Both the position numbers and the translations under genes were made by a program. From the NCBI GenBank assembly GCA_029531795.1, contig JAPEIS010000010.1, positions 992,001 to 1,056,000 of the forward strand: 64,000 nt of DNA, given 5' to 3'. A model generated the notes under the pieces. It had not been told where the DNA came from, did not search any database, and saw nothing but the letters and a program-made list of their open reading frames with translations. Shown piece by piece: positions 47,501 to 60,200 of the stretch (position 1 is the first letter of the stretch; every line of letters starts with the position of its first letter). The DNA comes from Sclerotinia nivalis (lineage: Eukaryota > Ascomycota > Leotiomycetes > Helotiales > Sclerotiniaceae).

Positions 47501-50410
47501 TATAAAGTGTATAACTTTCACTTTATTTTGTTGATAAAAAAATATAAAACTAGTAATTTGTAATCAACAGATATTATCTAAATCTAATCTTGTATTAAAA
47601 ATAATCTCAATTTGTTCTTTTAGGATTGAGATTGATAACAATAATAAGGATTCATTCTTTAGTATTGATTTCGATTGATATTGTTTAGCGATCTTTTGTA
47701 TAAATTCATATTGAATAAAGCGTTGGTTTGATATCATTTGTACTTGAAACAATACTTCTATATTGCAAACTTTTATACGATAATAGTTTATACCAGATAT
47801 CAAAATCTTATCGATTTGTAAATCGATTTCAGAATCTTCCATCGATTTATAATTTTCGTTTATAGAAACTAATTTATTGTAATCTTATTCCGATGGCTTT
47901 TTTAAGATTATCTTAAAATTTTGAATATATATTTCGTCGTCTTCATTTTCATCGTCGATAAATGATAATAAATATCAGAAAGAATCCTTTTTTTTATTAA
48001 AAAGGAAAGTTTTAATTGGAGATAATATATTGAGGATTTTATCAATAAATAATTTTGTAGATATACTACCTTTGTATATTTGATTTATATATATTAACAA
48101 AAGGATTATTGGTATTGATATTAGATCGAATATACTATAAAAGTAACAATATATCATACAATATTGAAAGTTGAAAAAGAGAATCATATTCTGTTAATTT
48201 ATATATGGATTATAGTATTATAATTATAATAACTCGAAAATAGCTAGAATCTCGTTGGAAAGTTTTGTAACAAAAAATAACTATATTTCTTTATATTATC
48301 TTATTATTATATCTATTACAAAATAATCAATAATGATATCTATAATATTTCTATTTACCAAATGGAATTTGTAATGATATAATAAGAGTCAAATTGGGAT
48401 ATTGTTTTGGTCAACGAAAGAACAATCAGCGAATACCTTTCTTGAATATCCGTTATCAATCAAATTGGTTATATTAAAAAGAGAAGAGTATATTAGGAAT
48501 ATAATGATTTGAATAAGTAGAGATTTGTTATCTATAGAATTAAATTGTAAAGATTCTTTGCTAGTTATTATTCGTTATATTCATTCTGTATCCTTTGATA
48601 ATTTTTATAGATGATTTATCATAAAGATTAAACTTTTCCTGAATATTTCTGAATAGATACAAATAGCAATGATATTATATTACAAGGAGATATATTTGAT
48701 ACACTTTTTGATAATACTAATATTTCTTTTTCAACAAATCCAATAAATATATTAAAATGTTATTGCTAATAATTATTGTACCCTTGATAATTACCTCGTT
48801 GGAAACTTTTATAATCAATTGGATTAAAAGAATAATATTATTGAATTTAAAATTGTATTTGATATCCTTTTCGTTGATAGCCACCTTAATTAATTGAATT
48901 GTTCGGATAATATTATTGGTTTTGATATAATTGATAATTACCTTTCAAATAATTACTTCTATAGGAAATACCTTTATATCTGTTTGTACTTTTTATAATA
49001 TCGATTTGTTTTTTTGTTTTACAATCTATAATTCGATGATCAGATTATTTACAAAAATAATATAGATTATAAAAATATTCGTATTCTCTTTATATTTGTT
49101 TCAGGGTTTTAATTGTATCGAGGTCTATAGGATCGTCTTGGATATAAGGTATTGGTAATACTTGTCGTTGAGTATAAGTTGAATTAGGTTTCGAAGAGTT
49201 TATATTATAATACTCGTTATCCCGACAATTTTGATTTTATACTTGAAACTTCTTTCTTCATTCTTTAGTATTAATAAGTTCGCAAAAATTTGAATTACCT
49301 TTTATTAATATTTTTAATTCGTTAATAACTTTTTATTTCATTACAAGAATCATTTCTCGAGGAATCTTTTTATTAAATGTACTCAAATATTCCAACTATA
49401 AATAAAAAAAGGGAAATAGGATTTTTTTATTCATTTTGAATTTATCGAATTTGATTATTGTTTTATATTCAGTATTAATTGAAATATAAAGATTATCGAG
49501 TTTCTTTAGGAATATATCTACAATAATAAATTCCGATATATTATTTATAATTCCTTTTATATTCTTTCGTTTTTCTTATTGGATTGTTCCTTTCAAAAGA
49601 GAAACTATATATAACAATTTCTTTTATTCTATATCAAAAACTACAAAATTGTTTTTCTAATAGATATATAAATCTACCTTTCAATCTTTGTATTTGTTTT
49701 GTTGAATCAAAAGACCTGTTTTTTCATTTTTGAATAGTTCAGGATTTTTCGTAGTTTATTATAATCGATAAATTGATACCGCAAAGCTTACACCGATAAA
49801 TGATTGATCAAATTGTTTCCGAAAAACAGAGTTCTAGATTATTAATCTCGCATTAACTATATTACTTAATTACAAATCTCCTTATAATATATATATTTCT
49901 TATCGATATTACTCTACTTAAACTAATATCTGTTTTGTAAAATTAAACAAATGTTATATATATACAACAACTTCAGGATTTTATATATTAGTAAATATAT
50001 CGAAAACAAAGATTGGATTTTTAAAATCTCCATCTCCAACATTGAAAAGCTCGTATACAAATCATTAATAATTAGAGAAAACAGATTTAATATACTCTCG
50101 AAACTCGGGTATTATCTTTGATCGAATTAAAGATATCGATAATTCTGATAGAATTAATTAAATAGTATCCGATATAATAATAGATTATTTAAAACAATCT
50201 TAAAAACTGGAATATAATTATAGAGTCTTTAGTTTCGATTATATAACAATATAATACTAATCAAATCGAGGTTTAGGTTTGAATCTGAATCTAGATCTAA
50301 ATTGAAATCGAATTAAAACATTGTTTATTGTTTATTGATATATTAATAATCGAAATTTCCAAGTATTTTGTAAAATTAATTATTTGATAAGATTAGACTA
50401 TCTTTCCTAT
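44550..50410 (-). pseudogene. gag-pol remnant of A2
   Basis: Same domain order as A1. A gag knuckle near 49075-49015 reads YYFCK and SDHRI with the first Cys changed to Tyr. RT (46696-46454) has YLNNILIYS: both catalytic Asp codons have become Asn, unlike A1. Integrase blocks are at 45250-45044 (NSIYKYILIVICRLTKIRHF, NIISDQGIQFVSGF, keeping the second Asp) and 44863-44618 (SPFFANYNFNPQLN). The protease/linker remnant is at 47842-47564. Stops occur throughout. Confidence 0.85.
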
Positions 50411-50445
50411 TCAACAGCAAAGTCTTTGTAAAAAATAGAATATAC

Positions 50446-50591
50446 TATTACAATGATAATAGAATACTTTAAAATATAATAATATTCTACAAAGAAAAAA
50501 GAAGATACTAAAAAGAACATCGACTATATAGAGGATAGATATCTTAGACAACTATACAGACTAGCTAGGAACGGATTACGAACCCGTGACA
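50446..50591 (-). repeat. 5' LTR of A2
   Basis: Inner start TATTACAATGATAATAG is mutated; outer end TTACGAACCCGTGACA is intact. Confidence 0.9.
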
Positions 50592-51251
50592 ATAATTCTC
50601 AAAACGATTAAGAATAACTTTTAAATATTCTTCAACTTTTCATTTACAAACTGATAAACAAACAAAACGAATCAATTCAATTTTGAAATAATATTTATAT
50701 ATATTTATAAATTTCTATCAAGATAATTAAATAGAATAATTATTTTTGATCAAATTCGCTTTTAATAATTTGATTTCTGAAACAATAAATTGTTTTTCAT
50801 TTTTTGCAAATTATATTTTTAATTTATATATAAATATAAAACCTAACAAACCTTATCTTCTTAATATAACATTTATTCAAAAAAAATTCTTCAAAGGGAA
50901 TAAAACAATTGATAGAATAGATCGAATATTGAAACTATTTCGAATATTTATTAAACAATCAATTACGATTTATTAAAAAAACACTAATAAAAACAAATCA
51001 GATTCTTTATATTATATAAAAAATAAAATTCCTAAACTATTTTAATTAGAATTACAAACGAAATAAAAAAAGATATTATTAAATTAGAAACGAAAGTTAT
51101 AAAGATCTAATAAAACTGAATACTATTATTCGAAGAAAGCCATCTAAGAAAGAAATGAATATATATAGAAATGAAAAATTATATTTCGAATATAAACAAT
51201 TAGAATATAAAACTATAATTTATCGTTAAAAGAAATAAAGAAATTTCAATC
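50592..51251 (+). pseudogene. old Gypsy integrase fragment, right part
   Basis: Continues the integrase frame broken at 43740: FSKRLRITFK follows, then (50746-50976) FAFNNLISETINCFSFFANY, the conserved segment after the catalytic Glu. It decays into stops and ends at the LTR at 51252. Confidence 0.75.
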
Positions 51252-51676
51252 TGTCACGGGTAATCACGTGTTACCTAATCATACACATGGTGATTTACGG
51301 CCATTATATTCTTTACGATATTATTATTTGATCTATGATCATTATATTCTTTCTTATTATAATTCAGACCCTTCTAGATATTATCGATTCTTACGATCAT
51401 CGATTCTAAATCTTATCGATCTCTACTAATCAATCTAAATCTTGTCGATTATAATAATCGTCAACCACTTTATAAAATACTAAATATCGAAATCTAGCTC
51501 AAAATAACATATTTTATCAATTAGATAATATTTATTTTATTTATATAAATCAGTTTTTGATCTATATAATCAAGAACAAATCATTCAATTGAATTATTTA
51601 ACTCTATCATTTCAATATAATTATCTTCTCTCCGATCCTTTCAACGTGCTTAGTGATTATACTATCTCGTAGTACA
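51252..51676 (+). repeat. LTR of another retrotransposon (end approximate)
   Basis: Starts TGTCACGGGTAATCACGTG at 51252, with the near-palindrome GGTAA, TCACGTG, TTACC containing a CACGTG core. The proposed end CTCGTAGTACA matches the end of the G1 LTR at 2468. No partner LTR is found in the window, so it may be a solo or truncated LTR. Confidence 0.5.
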
Positions 51677-52195
51677 ATCAGAATAAAAAACTTTAAAAGG
51701 ATAAAAAGCAATTTAATATAATATTCGTATTTTAGTTAAATACTTTAAATCATATAAATTTAAGTTCTGAAGAACAATTAAAGAATAATCGATTCAAAGA
51801 GAAATTCAAAAGATCAAAGGATTTAAAGAAAGAATCAATAATATAAATCAATCAAGAATCCAATTCAGGAGAATTCTGAACTATACGATATATCGATGAA
51901 TAGAACTATCGAATTTAGAAATTTGAAGAAACGAATAAAGAAACCTTTAATAACGATTTGAATAAAACAAATATTATAAAAGAAGAGATTTACAAAGCAA
52001 AACTTATTAATAAATATAGGATTTTATAATATAGAATAATAATCAATTCTTTTTTTATTGAAAGAATTTCTAATCATTACTTTAAAATATCAGAATAAGA
52101 AGAAATATAAAAGATCATTTATTTTTATTATAATATTAATCATTTTATATACAAAATATATTTAATATGAAAAATAAGAAATAAATATTGAATAT
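51677..52195 (+). other. AT-rich, gag-like remnant after the LTR
   Basis: A Lys/Glu/Asn-rich + strand frame around 51740-52000 (EEQLKNNRFKEKFKRSKDLK, then KFEETNKETFNNDLNK) looks like degraded coding sequence, possibly gag downstream of the LTR at 51252. No zinc knuckle or protease is seen. It is cut off by another LTR-like start at 52196. Confidence 0.35.
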
Positions 52196-52228
52196 TATCA
52201 CGGTGGAGATAGATGGCTTAATAATGTA
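52196..52228. repeat. start of an LTR split by D2
   Basis: TATCACGGTGGAGATAG resembles the outer start of family A LTRs (TATCACGGTGGTGGTAG), but after 20 bases it diverges. D2 enters at a TA (52227-52228). The remainder of this LTR should lie beyond the right end of the window. Confidence 0.4.
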
Positions 52229-52320
52229 ACCGATATCCCTATATCGTGCACGATACTATATCTTGCACGCACTTTTAATTTTATAAAATATCAATCACTA
52301 TAGATGGATACAGCGACGAT

Positions 52321-53528
52321 ATGTCTTCAGAGGTCTGTATGGAGCTCGCATTAGCTCAAATTAAAGGTGTAGAGCATTCTAAATATACTCAAATAGCTAA
52401 TTTCTTCAAAATCAATTGTTCGATGCTTTCTCAGTGCCATAAAGGCAAAACCATCTCCCGCAGTACCGCATATACTGAAACTCACCAATCTCTTTCAAAA
52501 AAGCAAGAAAAGATTTTAATTGATCAGATCAATAAATTGATATAAAGATCTATACCTCCTACAAACTGTATAATCAAAAACCTTACAAAAGAAATCATAA
52601 ACCATTCTCTAGAGAAAAATTGAACAGCAAATTTTGTGAAAAAGTATAAAACATATCTTCAAAATCGATATCTCCAATATATTAATAATTTGTATATGAA
52701 AACTAATAATATTATTATATTTAAGTATTTTTATAATCTGGTTTGAGTTATTTTATATTATTATTGAATTTTATTATTTAAAAGAGTTATACTAATATCC
52801 TTCTTTTTTTCATTTAGTTAACAAAAGTAATTACAAAATACGATATATCACTAAAGAATATATACAATTGGGACGAAAAAGGCTTTTTTATTGGTTTGGG
52901 GAAAATTATAAAAAGGATAATAAATACTAGTGTATATAATTGTAATAGAGCTACAAAAACTAAATAGAACAGATCGAAAGAGTTTATCATTTTTTTAGTA
53001 TACATATATACCAATGGAACAATTATCCCTCCTATTTTAATTTATAAAAGGGAATCTGGGGATCTACAGAATATATAAATTGATAAAATAAAAGTAAAGA
53101 ATCAGACTTATTTCGGAGTTTCAAACAATGAATAATCATCGAATGTATTCGGCCTCATTTGGCTTATCAAAGTCTTTCAATGTTATATTTATTCAAAAAC
53201 AGAGAAAGGATATCGTCTATTAATTATAAATAATTATTCTAGTTATATAAATATAGAATTTATATCGAAATACAATGAATTGAAGATTATTTTGTTGATT
53301 CTTTTCCTTTACTCTATATATCGATTACAATTTCTTGATATGAATTATTTCCTTTCTTTTTCAACAAATTATAGTATAGAATTTAACAATCTAATGTACA
53401 AAAGCGGGGATATCGTTGGGATATCGAAATATAACTTTTGGATAATATTTAAGATAGTTTAAGCTCAATTTGCTACTATTTATAATATCCTGAAATCTTT
53501 CGAAAAAGCAAACATTTATCCTATAAAT
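52321..53528 (+). pseudogene. D2 transposase, N-terminal part
   Basis: Begins MSSEVCMELALAQIKGVEHS, nearly identical to D1. The upstream in-frame sequence reads IDGYSDDM, so the original start is probably a few codons before 52321. The DDE segment RLQFLDMNYFLSF is at 53280-53462. The frame stops shortly before the C2 insertion. Confidence 0.8.
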
Positions 53529-53765
53529 TATCACGGAGGCAGCAGACAGGATAACAGAAATCACTTTTATTGATAAGATGTAGCTCGAAGAGCTATATTT
53601 CTATAAAAGGAATATTTCCTTTAAATATATTTGTATATGCTAGGGCTCCGAGCTCTAGCGCTCTTACAGGGTACGATCACCGAGTATGCTCTACTCGATG
53701 CTGGATCGGACAAGTGGAGTTTACTAAAGGGGCCGATCCAGTGGTCTGGTTTTAATTTTGTGATA
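53529..53765 (-). repeat. 3' LTR of C2
   Basis: The outer part (TATCACGGAGGCAGCAGACA) is intact and equals C3. The inner end (GGTTTTAATTTTGTGATA) is heavily mutated compared with the right LTR (CCGGCCCTGACCCCGTGATA). Confidence 0.9.
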
Positions 53766-53769
53766 GTAT

Positions 53770-56700
53770 TCTTTTTCTTAAGGCCGAATTCTGTTGAAGC
53801 AATTATAAGGGCTAGGTTTATCCGGATACCTTCGATGGTAATTCTGGATCAGCTTTCGAGTATTGTTCAGGTAATCAGTAGGCTTTTCGATCGATTCGTT
53901 GCAGCCGATCTATCGGACGGTATATTTCAAGTGGGGATCATTGTGATTGTGGCGCTCTTAGCGGGAATTCAGAATTTCCTTTATCTCGAATTATTCGATT
54001 CCTTCGATTTCAATGGGAGGAGGGGGCGGATTGTATTGATCAGGGATAGAATTGTTATAAATGGGGTATAATAAGTTTATATAGAATACAGGGTGATTTT
54101 TTATCGAGATAGATAGTTCGAGTTTGTAAATGTATATATTTATAATTTGTAGGATCCGGAATAGATTTAGATTCTTTCAATCTAGTTTTTTTTGGGGTTT
54201 TAGGGTCTTGATGTTTTTGGTATTCAACTAAATCAAATCATCAGGATTGTAATGATGGGCAGGAGTATAATAGATGTCAATATTCTTTGTATAACGAATT
54301 TGGCTAACAATCAATTTGGTTTTCAGATGTTCAACGATTAGGGATATTTTCTTGATAAACTTTTCGGTATTTCGAATATCAGAATGGTTAGTAACAATAG
54401 ATAATTTAAATCTTATATATAGATGATAGTTGTAATTTGCAAAGAATGGGGTTAGATGGGAACTTTCAGATCAGGTAGAATTGATTGAAAATTCAGCAAT
54501 CGATAATTATTTGAATTAATCGTTTTGTAGATATGAGATGTATGATCGGAGATATTGTTTGAGTATAGTATTTGCTTTTTCAATTTGTTTATTGATTTTT
54601 GGATGGTAGGTTATCGATAGTTTCGATATTGTATTTAGGTGTTTATAAATGTATTTCCAGAAATCAGATATAAATTGAGTGTTACGATCGGATATAATTG
54701 TCGATGATAGATTATATAGTTTTCAGATATACTTTAGAAACAAATAAGCTATTTTTTTGGAATTATAAATATTGTAACAAAACAGGAAATACTTTATTTT
54801 AATTAATCGGTCGATTATTATAAATATTGTATTATAACCAAAACTTTTCGGGAGATATGTTATGAAATCGATCGATATATTTTTTTATATTTGTTAAAGG
54901 ATCGGGAGTAGATGAAGGATATCTTTTTGTTTTTTATAGTTTGGTATTGTTCGGTGATAATTATAATAATTATGTATTCAATGATTGATGTAATTATAAT
55001 ATTTAGACCAATAGTAGTTTCGGGATAGGAACTCGAAAGTGTAAGTACAGTGTGAATGATTTGTAGTAGAGGAGTTGTGGATTAAACGAAGTAGTTCAGC
55101 TTTCAGGTTATCGTAATTAAAAACGAAAAGTTTCCTGTAATAATATAGCAGATTATTATTCTCGGTGTATTCGGATAAGGTAATACGGGGATACTTGGGT
55201 GTTTTCTTTATTAAAGTTTTCAGAATAGATATAAATATAAGGTTGGATATATATACTTCAGTAAATAGAGTTTTCAATTTCTTTGATAGTTCGAATAGTA
55301 GATTAGGGATTACAATAGATATCGAAAGCTGATCAAATAGAATAATAAAAGCGGGTAATGGTTTAAGGATCGGTAGAACTTTGAAGATAAACAGAGTATT
55401 AGAAGTGAATGGGGAGTTAAAAACGGATAGGATAGATTTGGGGGTTGGGCGAATTGAATTAAGTTCTTTCGGTGATCGGTGGGATTGATTATGAGTAGTG
55501 ATTGTAAAACGAATTTTTTTCTTTGGGGAATCTATCGAATCAAACGAGATAAATACAAACGAAACAAATGCGAAAGTAGAAATGGATATAGGGAATAGAA
55601 CGGAATTAAGATTTTCTGATTTCAAAATCGTTTGGTTTTGGTATAGGAGGTGTTTATTTCTTTTTTTAGATAAATCTTTTGATCTTTTGATCAAAGCATT
55701 AGATTTAGTTCTTTATTTATTTGGTCGATAGGTAATTTTGAAATTGAATCGAAATAGAAATTCAAATTAATGGGTTTGATGGTGGTTCAATAATTTGATA
55801 ATTGTAAAATACTCCAAATTTTTGTGATCTGTGATTATTTGGATCGAAAACGGTGTTTCTTTTAATTCTGGGCATTATTCCTCGAAGTATCGAATAATGG
55901 CCAATAGTTCTTTATTATAAATCTCGTAATTACATTTGGCGATTGAATGCTTTTTCGAGAAATATATAACAGATTTCAAGATTCCTATATTGTTATATTA
56001 GGATAGTATTCTAGCAGATACGAAATCGAATGTGTTGATCTTTATGATTATATCTTTTTCTTAATCGAAAGTGGTTAGGATTAATACTTCAATAAATACT
56101 ATCTTCAAAACAGAAAAAGTTTTCGTATAAACAGAACTTCAAACAAACGGAACATTCTTTCGGGTTAGATTAATCAGTGGGTGTATAATAGACAAGAAAC
56201 TACGAATAAATCGTCGATAGAAATTGCCAAACCCGATAAATACTTATATATCTATCAAATAGATCGAAATCTTTTATTCAACGATCGTTTTGATCTTTGC
56301 GGGGTCCATTCGGATACCTTCCCAGCCTACAATAAGGCTCAGGAATTTGGTTTCAAATTTCAAGAAATCGTATTTCTTCAGATTCGTATACAGATTAGCT
56401 TTCCTTAAGACTTCCAGAACTTTTTGAACATAAGCGATATATTCAAAGTGGGTTCTACTGTAGATCAGAATATCATCTAGGTAAGTAGTACAGAATATAT
56501 CTAAATACTCTTGTAGGGTATCGTTGATAAAACGCTGGAATGTAGTGGGTGCACTGATCAATCCAAAAAATATAATCAGAATCTCAAACAGATCAAAACG
56601 AGTACGGAAAACAATTAAATGTTTTTATTCTTTTTTAATTTTTATATTGTTGAATACAAAGATGATATCGATCTTTATAAAGAATTTTATTTCCTTTAGA

Positions 56701-58850
56701 TTATTCAAGGATTTTTTGGTAAGCGATAGCGGGTAACAATCTTTCGCTGACAGGTTATTCAGAACTCGATAATCGATATAAAATCGTAATTTTCCATCGA
56801 GTTTCTTGATGAATAGAATAGGTGAAGTCGAAACGGACGAATTCGGACGGATGAATCCTTTTTGAAGGTTCTCGGACAATTAGTCTTTCAAAGTAGTAAG
56901 CTTGTTTCAGGATATAGAATAGAAAGCTTCAAATAGTAATTTGATTCTCTTTTTCAAACAGATATTGTAATTGTACGATCAATGCGGGGGCAATTTGTCG
57001 ATGTTTCGCAAAAAGAATATATCGATCCAGGATCGGAATTCTTCAAACAGGTTAGATGGAACAGAATCTTTTCTTTGGAACAGGATATCGTCAATCAGGT
57101 TTATAGTAACCTAGAATATTTTATAGTTGCGGTGAGTGTACGCTGTGTAGGTTTTCATTGATATAGATGTGATGTCCTTGCTTTGAAGGGCATCCGGACG
57201 GAAAGGCAGGTATACCGGGTGGGCTTTCTTCAGGATGTTCTGTAACGTTTTTATACAGAATAATTGCAGTGGTATATTACAGAATTTTCGATAAAACTTG
57301 CTATCGAATTGGAATATATTAAATACGAATTCGATATAAAGATTATACTTCTTTAGTTATATTAATCCCAGGATAATTGGATAATAGATTAATTCAATGA
57401 TATAGATTTTTGATTTCTTTTCGTAATAATTGTTGATTTATAAATCGACTAGAATATAACAATCCATTCGATTTTCAGGTAATATTTTCCCGTCGAATTC
57501 AATAATTTCGAATGGGATAGATAATTTGTATATTAGAAACTTAATAGCTTCAACCCAACTTCGATTTGCAAAAGTATATCCTTTACATTTGCTATCCATT
57601 ATAGCGTAAATAGAACAGAATCGATCAAATATCGATAGAATAGTAACAAACAATATCATCAGATTTGCTCGATTGTTTATTTCTTCAACGAAAGATAAAC
57701 CTCGAATTGCAACGACGGATAAGTATAGTGTGCGCAAGGCTTTCGTTTGATAATGATTTATATCAGACAGACTTTGTTTCCCGAATTCGAGGAGCCGGAA
57801 AAGGATAGATTGTATAGTGATATAGTATATAATTGAATCTAGGCGGAGGATGGAATAGGGGATGGCGGGGCAAGATTGGTAAAACTAATTCTAGCTTGCA
57901 TAGAACGATTATCTAAGAACGGACAATCTTTTATACAATAATCGGCAGATCTACAACGGAAGCATTCCTCTCATTTATATTTATTAATACATCTTTGGGA
58001 ACTGAGATCCATTGGATCTTCAGCAAGTATAATCATAGCGGGAGCAGCAGATCGGACAGTAGGATTTGGGGACGGAGCGGAGGTACGGTTAACAGGATTC
58101 AGATTTTGAATAATAATACAGGGTAGCGGGACGATTAGGCTACAACTGAAGTCGGTCGGTCCTATCAGGTACAGACAACGATTCTCCAATATCTATACGA
58201 AAACAGCGAATACATCGGTACTATCTGTAAAGGGTTTGACGGTAACAATCTGGTTCTTTAGTTCATTTGATAAAACTTATTCTAATAGAATAACTAAGGT
58301 ACTATTATCATCGGCTATTCTAGCTTTCAATGTTAATCTTTGGAATTCAGCATAGAAGATATAGAACAATTGATTCCTCTATCTCAAATTAATCAAAAGT
58401 TTCTAGGCTTCGGTCCATTTATTCTGGTTTTTATAAACTCTTTTCAATATTTGTAATAGATCTTCATAATCAACAAATTTAACAAATTATCCTTTGATAT
58501 TATATAATCGAATTTGTATAACAATGGATCCAATTAATCTTTCAGTTATGTAAATCAAACAGGAATATGAGGAAATAAAGTGATTGGAATTGATATACAT
58601 TTTATTTTATATTTGATTGATAAATCGATCAAGATCGATTTTTGTTTTATCAAATGGTGTAGGATCAAATACCTTTTTATTCAATTGAAGTTTCGATAAA
58701 ACAAAAGCAATAATTGAGGTTATAATAGAAGTCAGAAACGAGAAATCGGTTTGATTGGTAGAAATTGAAATAGGCGGGGTAATGGGGATAAAATAGAGTT
58801 GAATCAGATAGATAATCAATCTATTGTTTTCCTCTTTCCATTATATAAAT
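53770..58850 (-). pseudogene. gag-pol remnant of C2
   Basis: Gag blocks lie at 58819-58607 and 58189-57971. The protease region (57737-57438) reads AIMDSKCKGYTFANRSW, keeping the catalytic Asp but with Lys for the usual Gly. RT blocks 56879-56625 ([20 protein letters not shown]) and 56561-56274 (YLDDILIYS, metal site intact). The Ser/Pro-rich linker and HHCC segment occupy 55694-54978, ending FELLSRNYYWSKYYNY. Integrase and chromodomain remnants extend to about 53770. Less mutated than C1, more than C3. Stops between blocks prevent a product. Confidence 0.88.
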
Positions 58851-59085
58851 ACAGTTTTCTCGATTTGTAGATCAAAAGTAAGCTTTTGAATTGCAGATTG
58901 CAAATCAATCATTTCTGTTTCCATTCTTATATTGAATTTGTAAAAAAAGATAAGGTAACGATACCAGATCACAGTATTACTGATTACAACAGTAGCGAAT
59001 TCTTCAGGAAAACTAGGTTGACTAAGTGGGTACAGATAGAACGATATTGTAGAAGTATCGGCACAGATAAAAAGGAACTATGTAA

Positions 59086-59322
59086 TATCACAAAAGTAGC
59101 AGATAGAATAACAGAAATCACTTTTATTAATAAGACGTAACTCGAAAAGCTATATTTCTATAAAATAAATGTTTCCTTTAAATATATTTGTATATATTAG
59201 AGCTTCGAACCCTAACGTTCTTACAGAGTACGATCATCAAGCGTGCCCCGCTCGGTGCTGGATCGGACAAGTGGAGCCTACTAAAGGGGCCGGTCCAGTG
59301 GCCCGGCCCTGACCCCGTGATA
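59086..59322 (-). repeat. 5' LTR of C2
   Basis: The inner start TATCACAAAAGTAGCAGATA is mutated; the outer GC-rich U3 end (GGCCCGGCCCTGACCCC) is intact and keeps the CCGG hairpin arms seen in C1. Confidence 0.9.
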
Positions 59323-60047
59323 TAAATAAGAATGTTACTATTCGCAATATCGAATCTGAAAGAATTTTTATGCTACCTATATCAATATAATTTGCAGGGA
59401 ATAAAATAAAGACACTATATATAACTAAAACTCTTCGTTACCTCAAATTAGAGTTTCGTCTTAAACAGGATCCCGATATCACTTAGAAGTTTTTTAAGGC
59501 TGCATTTATAAATACAGCTAATGCTAATATCCAATTGTATAGAGCAAAGGATTTAGAAGAAACTCTGAAGATCGAAAGAAAGAAAAGGACCCATTCCAAA
59601 TATTTAAACCTTGTAGGGGAGGAGGGCGGGGATGCTTTTTTATATTCCCTTTCGCAAATTGAAAGAGCTAGAGCCTACCAATCGATTAAAGCATTAGTTG
59701 TTGAGCAGGAGAAGGAAGCTAAGAAATAAGAGAAAATTGAAAAGAAAATTGAAAGAGAATAGAGGGATAGGGCGACTAAATAGAGGATAGCGCAAAAGAA
59801 GATTGATTGTCAAATTGGATATGATATCAAAGAAGGGATAAAAAGAGTTCGGAAATCATTAATACCTTCTGTTAAAAGAGTTTAAATAATTTCAAAATGT
59901 TTTTATATTATAGATCTAGTATTTAAGGAAGCTACAAAAGATCACGATATCGTAAAGGTTGATAAATCAGTAGTGGAAGGAGAGGAGGGGGTATTATATT
60001 CAAGGGCTGGGCGATACATCAAGATTTCGTCGAAATTGAAAAAGTAA
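59323..60047 (+). pseudogene. D2 transposase, C-terminal part
   Basis: The frame resumes right of C2 (NITIRNIESERIFMLP), then LKQDPDIT, and from 59535 to 59729 an open Lys/Glu-rich, coiled-coil-like segment (KDLEETLKIERKKRTHSK). It ends GVLYSRAGRYIKISSKLKK with TAA at 60045-60047. This part has fewer stops than the same region of D1. Confidence 0.75.
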
Positions 60048-60200
60048 AGATTTTTTGATTCTATTGGATAATACTATATCTTTTCATATATCAAAAGAAA
60101 TCGTAGTTTTATATCTTATAAATTATAATTAATATCGAATTTTGAAGTGATCGTAGTTGTGATATGGGGGGCGTGCAAGATGTGGGGTCGTGCACGATGT

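Larger units (their letters stand above)
43741..50591 (-). mobile_element. Ty3/Gypsy retrotransposon A2 with both LTRs
   Basis: A 6.85-kb sister of A1, with LTRs at 43741-43885 and 50446-50591 and the duplication ATAAT at 43736-43740 and 50592-50596. It lies inside an antisense integrase of its own family. Differences from A1 are mostly C/T and G/A along the whole length. Confidence 0.95.
53529..59322 (-). mobile_element. Ty3/Gypsy retrotransposon C2 with both LTRs
   Basis: A 5794-bp element, same family as C1 but on the minus strand, with 237-bp LTRs and the duplication TAAAT at 53524-53528 and 59323-59327. It lies inside D2. Confidence 0.95.
52229..60200 (+). mobile_element. pogo-like DNA transposon D2, split by C2 and C3
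   Basis: Second copy of the D1 family, transposase on the + strand. Segments are 52229-53528 and 59323-60200. C2 occupies the gap with a 5-bp duplication; C3 enters inside the right TIR at 60200, leaving about the last 12 bases of the TIR outside the window. The left TIR (52229-52270) starts ACCGATATCCCTATATCG; 30 of 42 bases of the right TIR remain at 60171-60200. Confidence 0.88.

Noticed and set aside
53631..54071. 146-codon + strand ORF over the left LTR and pol end of C2
   Set aside because: It is antisense to the C2 integrase/chromodomain remnant and its LTR; the equivalent strand in C3 (60408-60818) is open for the same reason. No independent protein signature.
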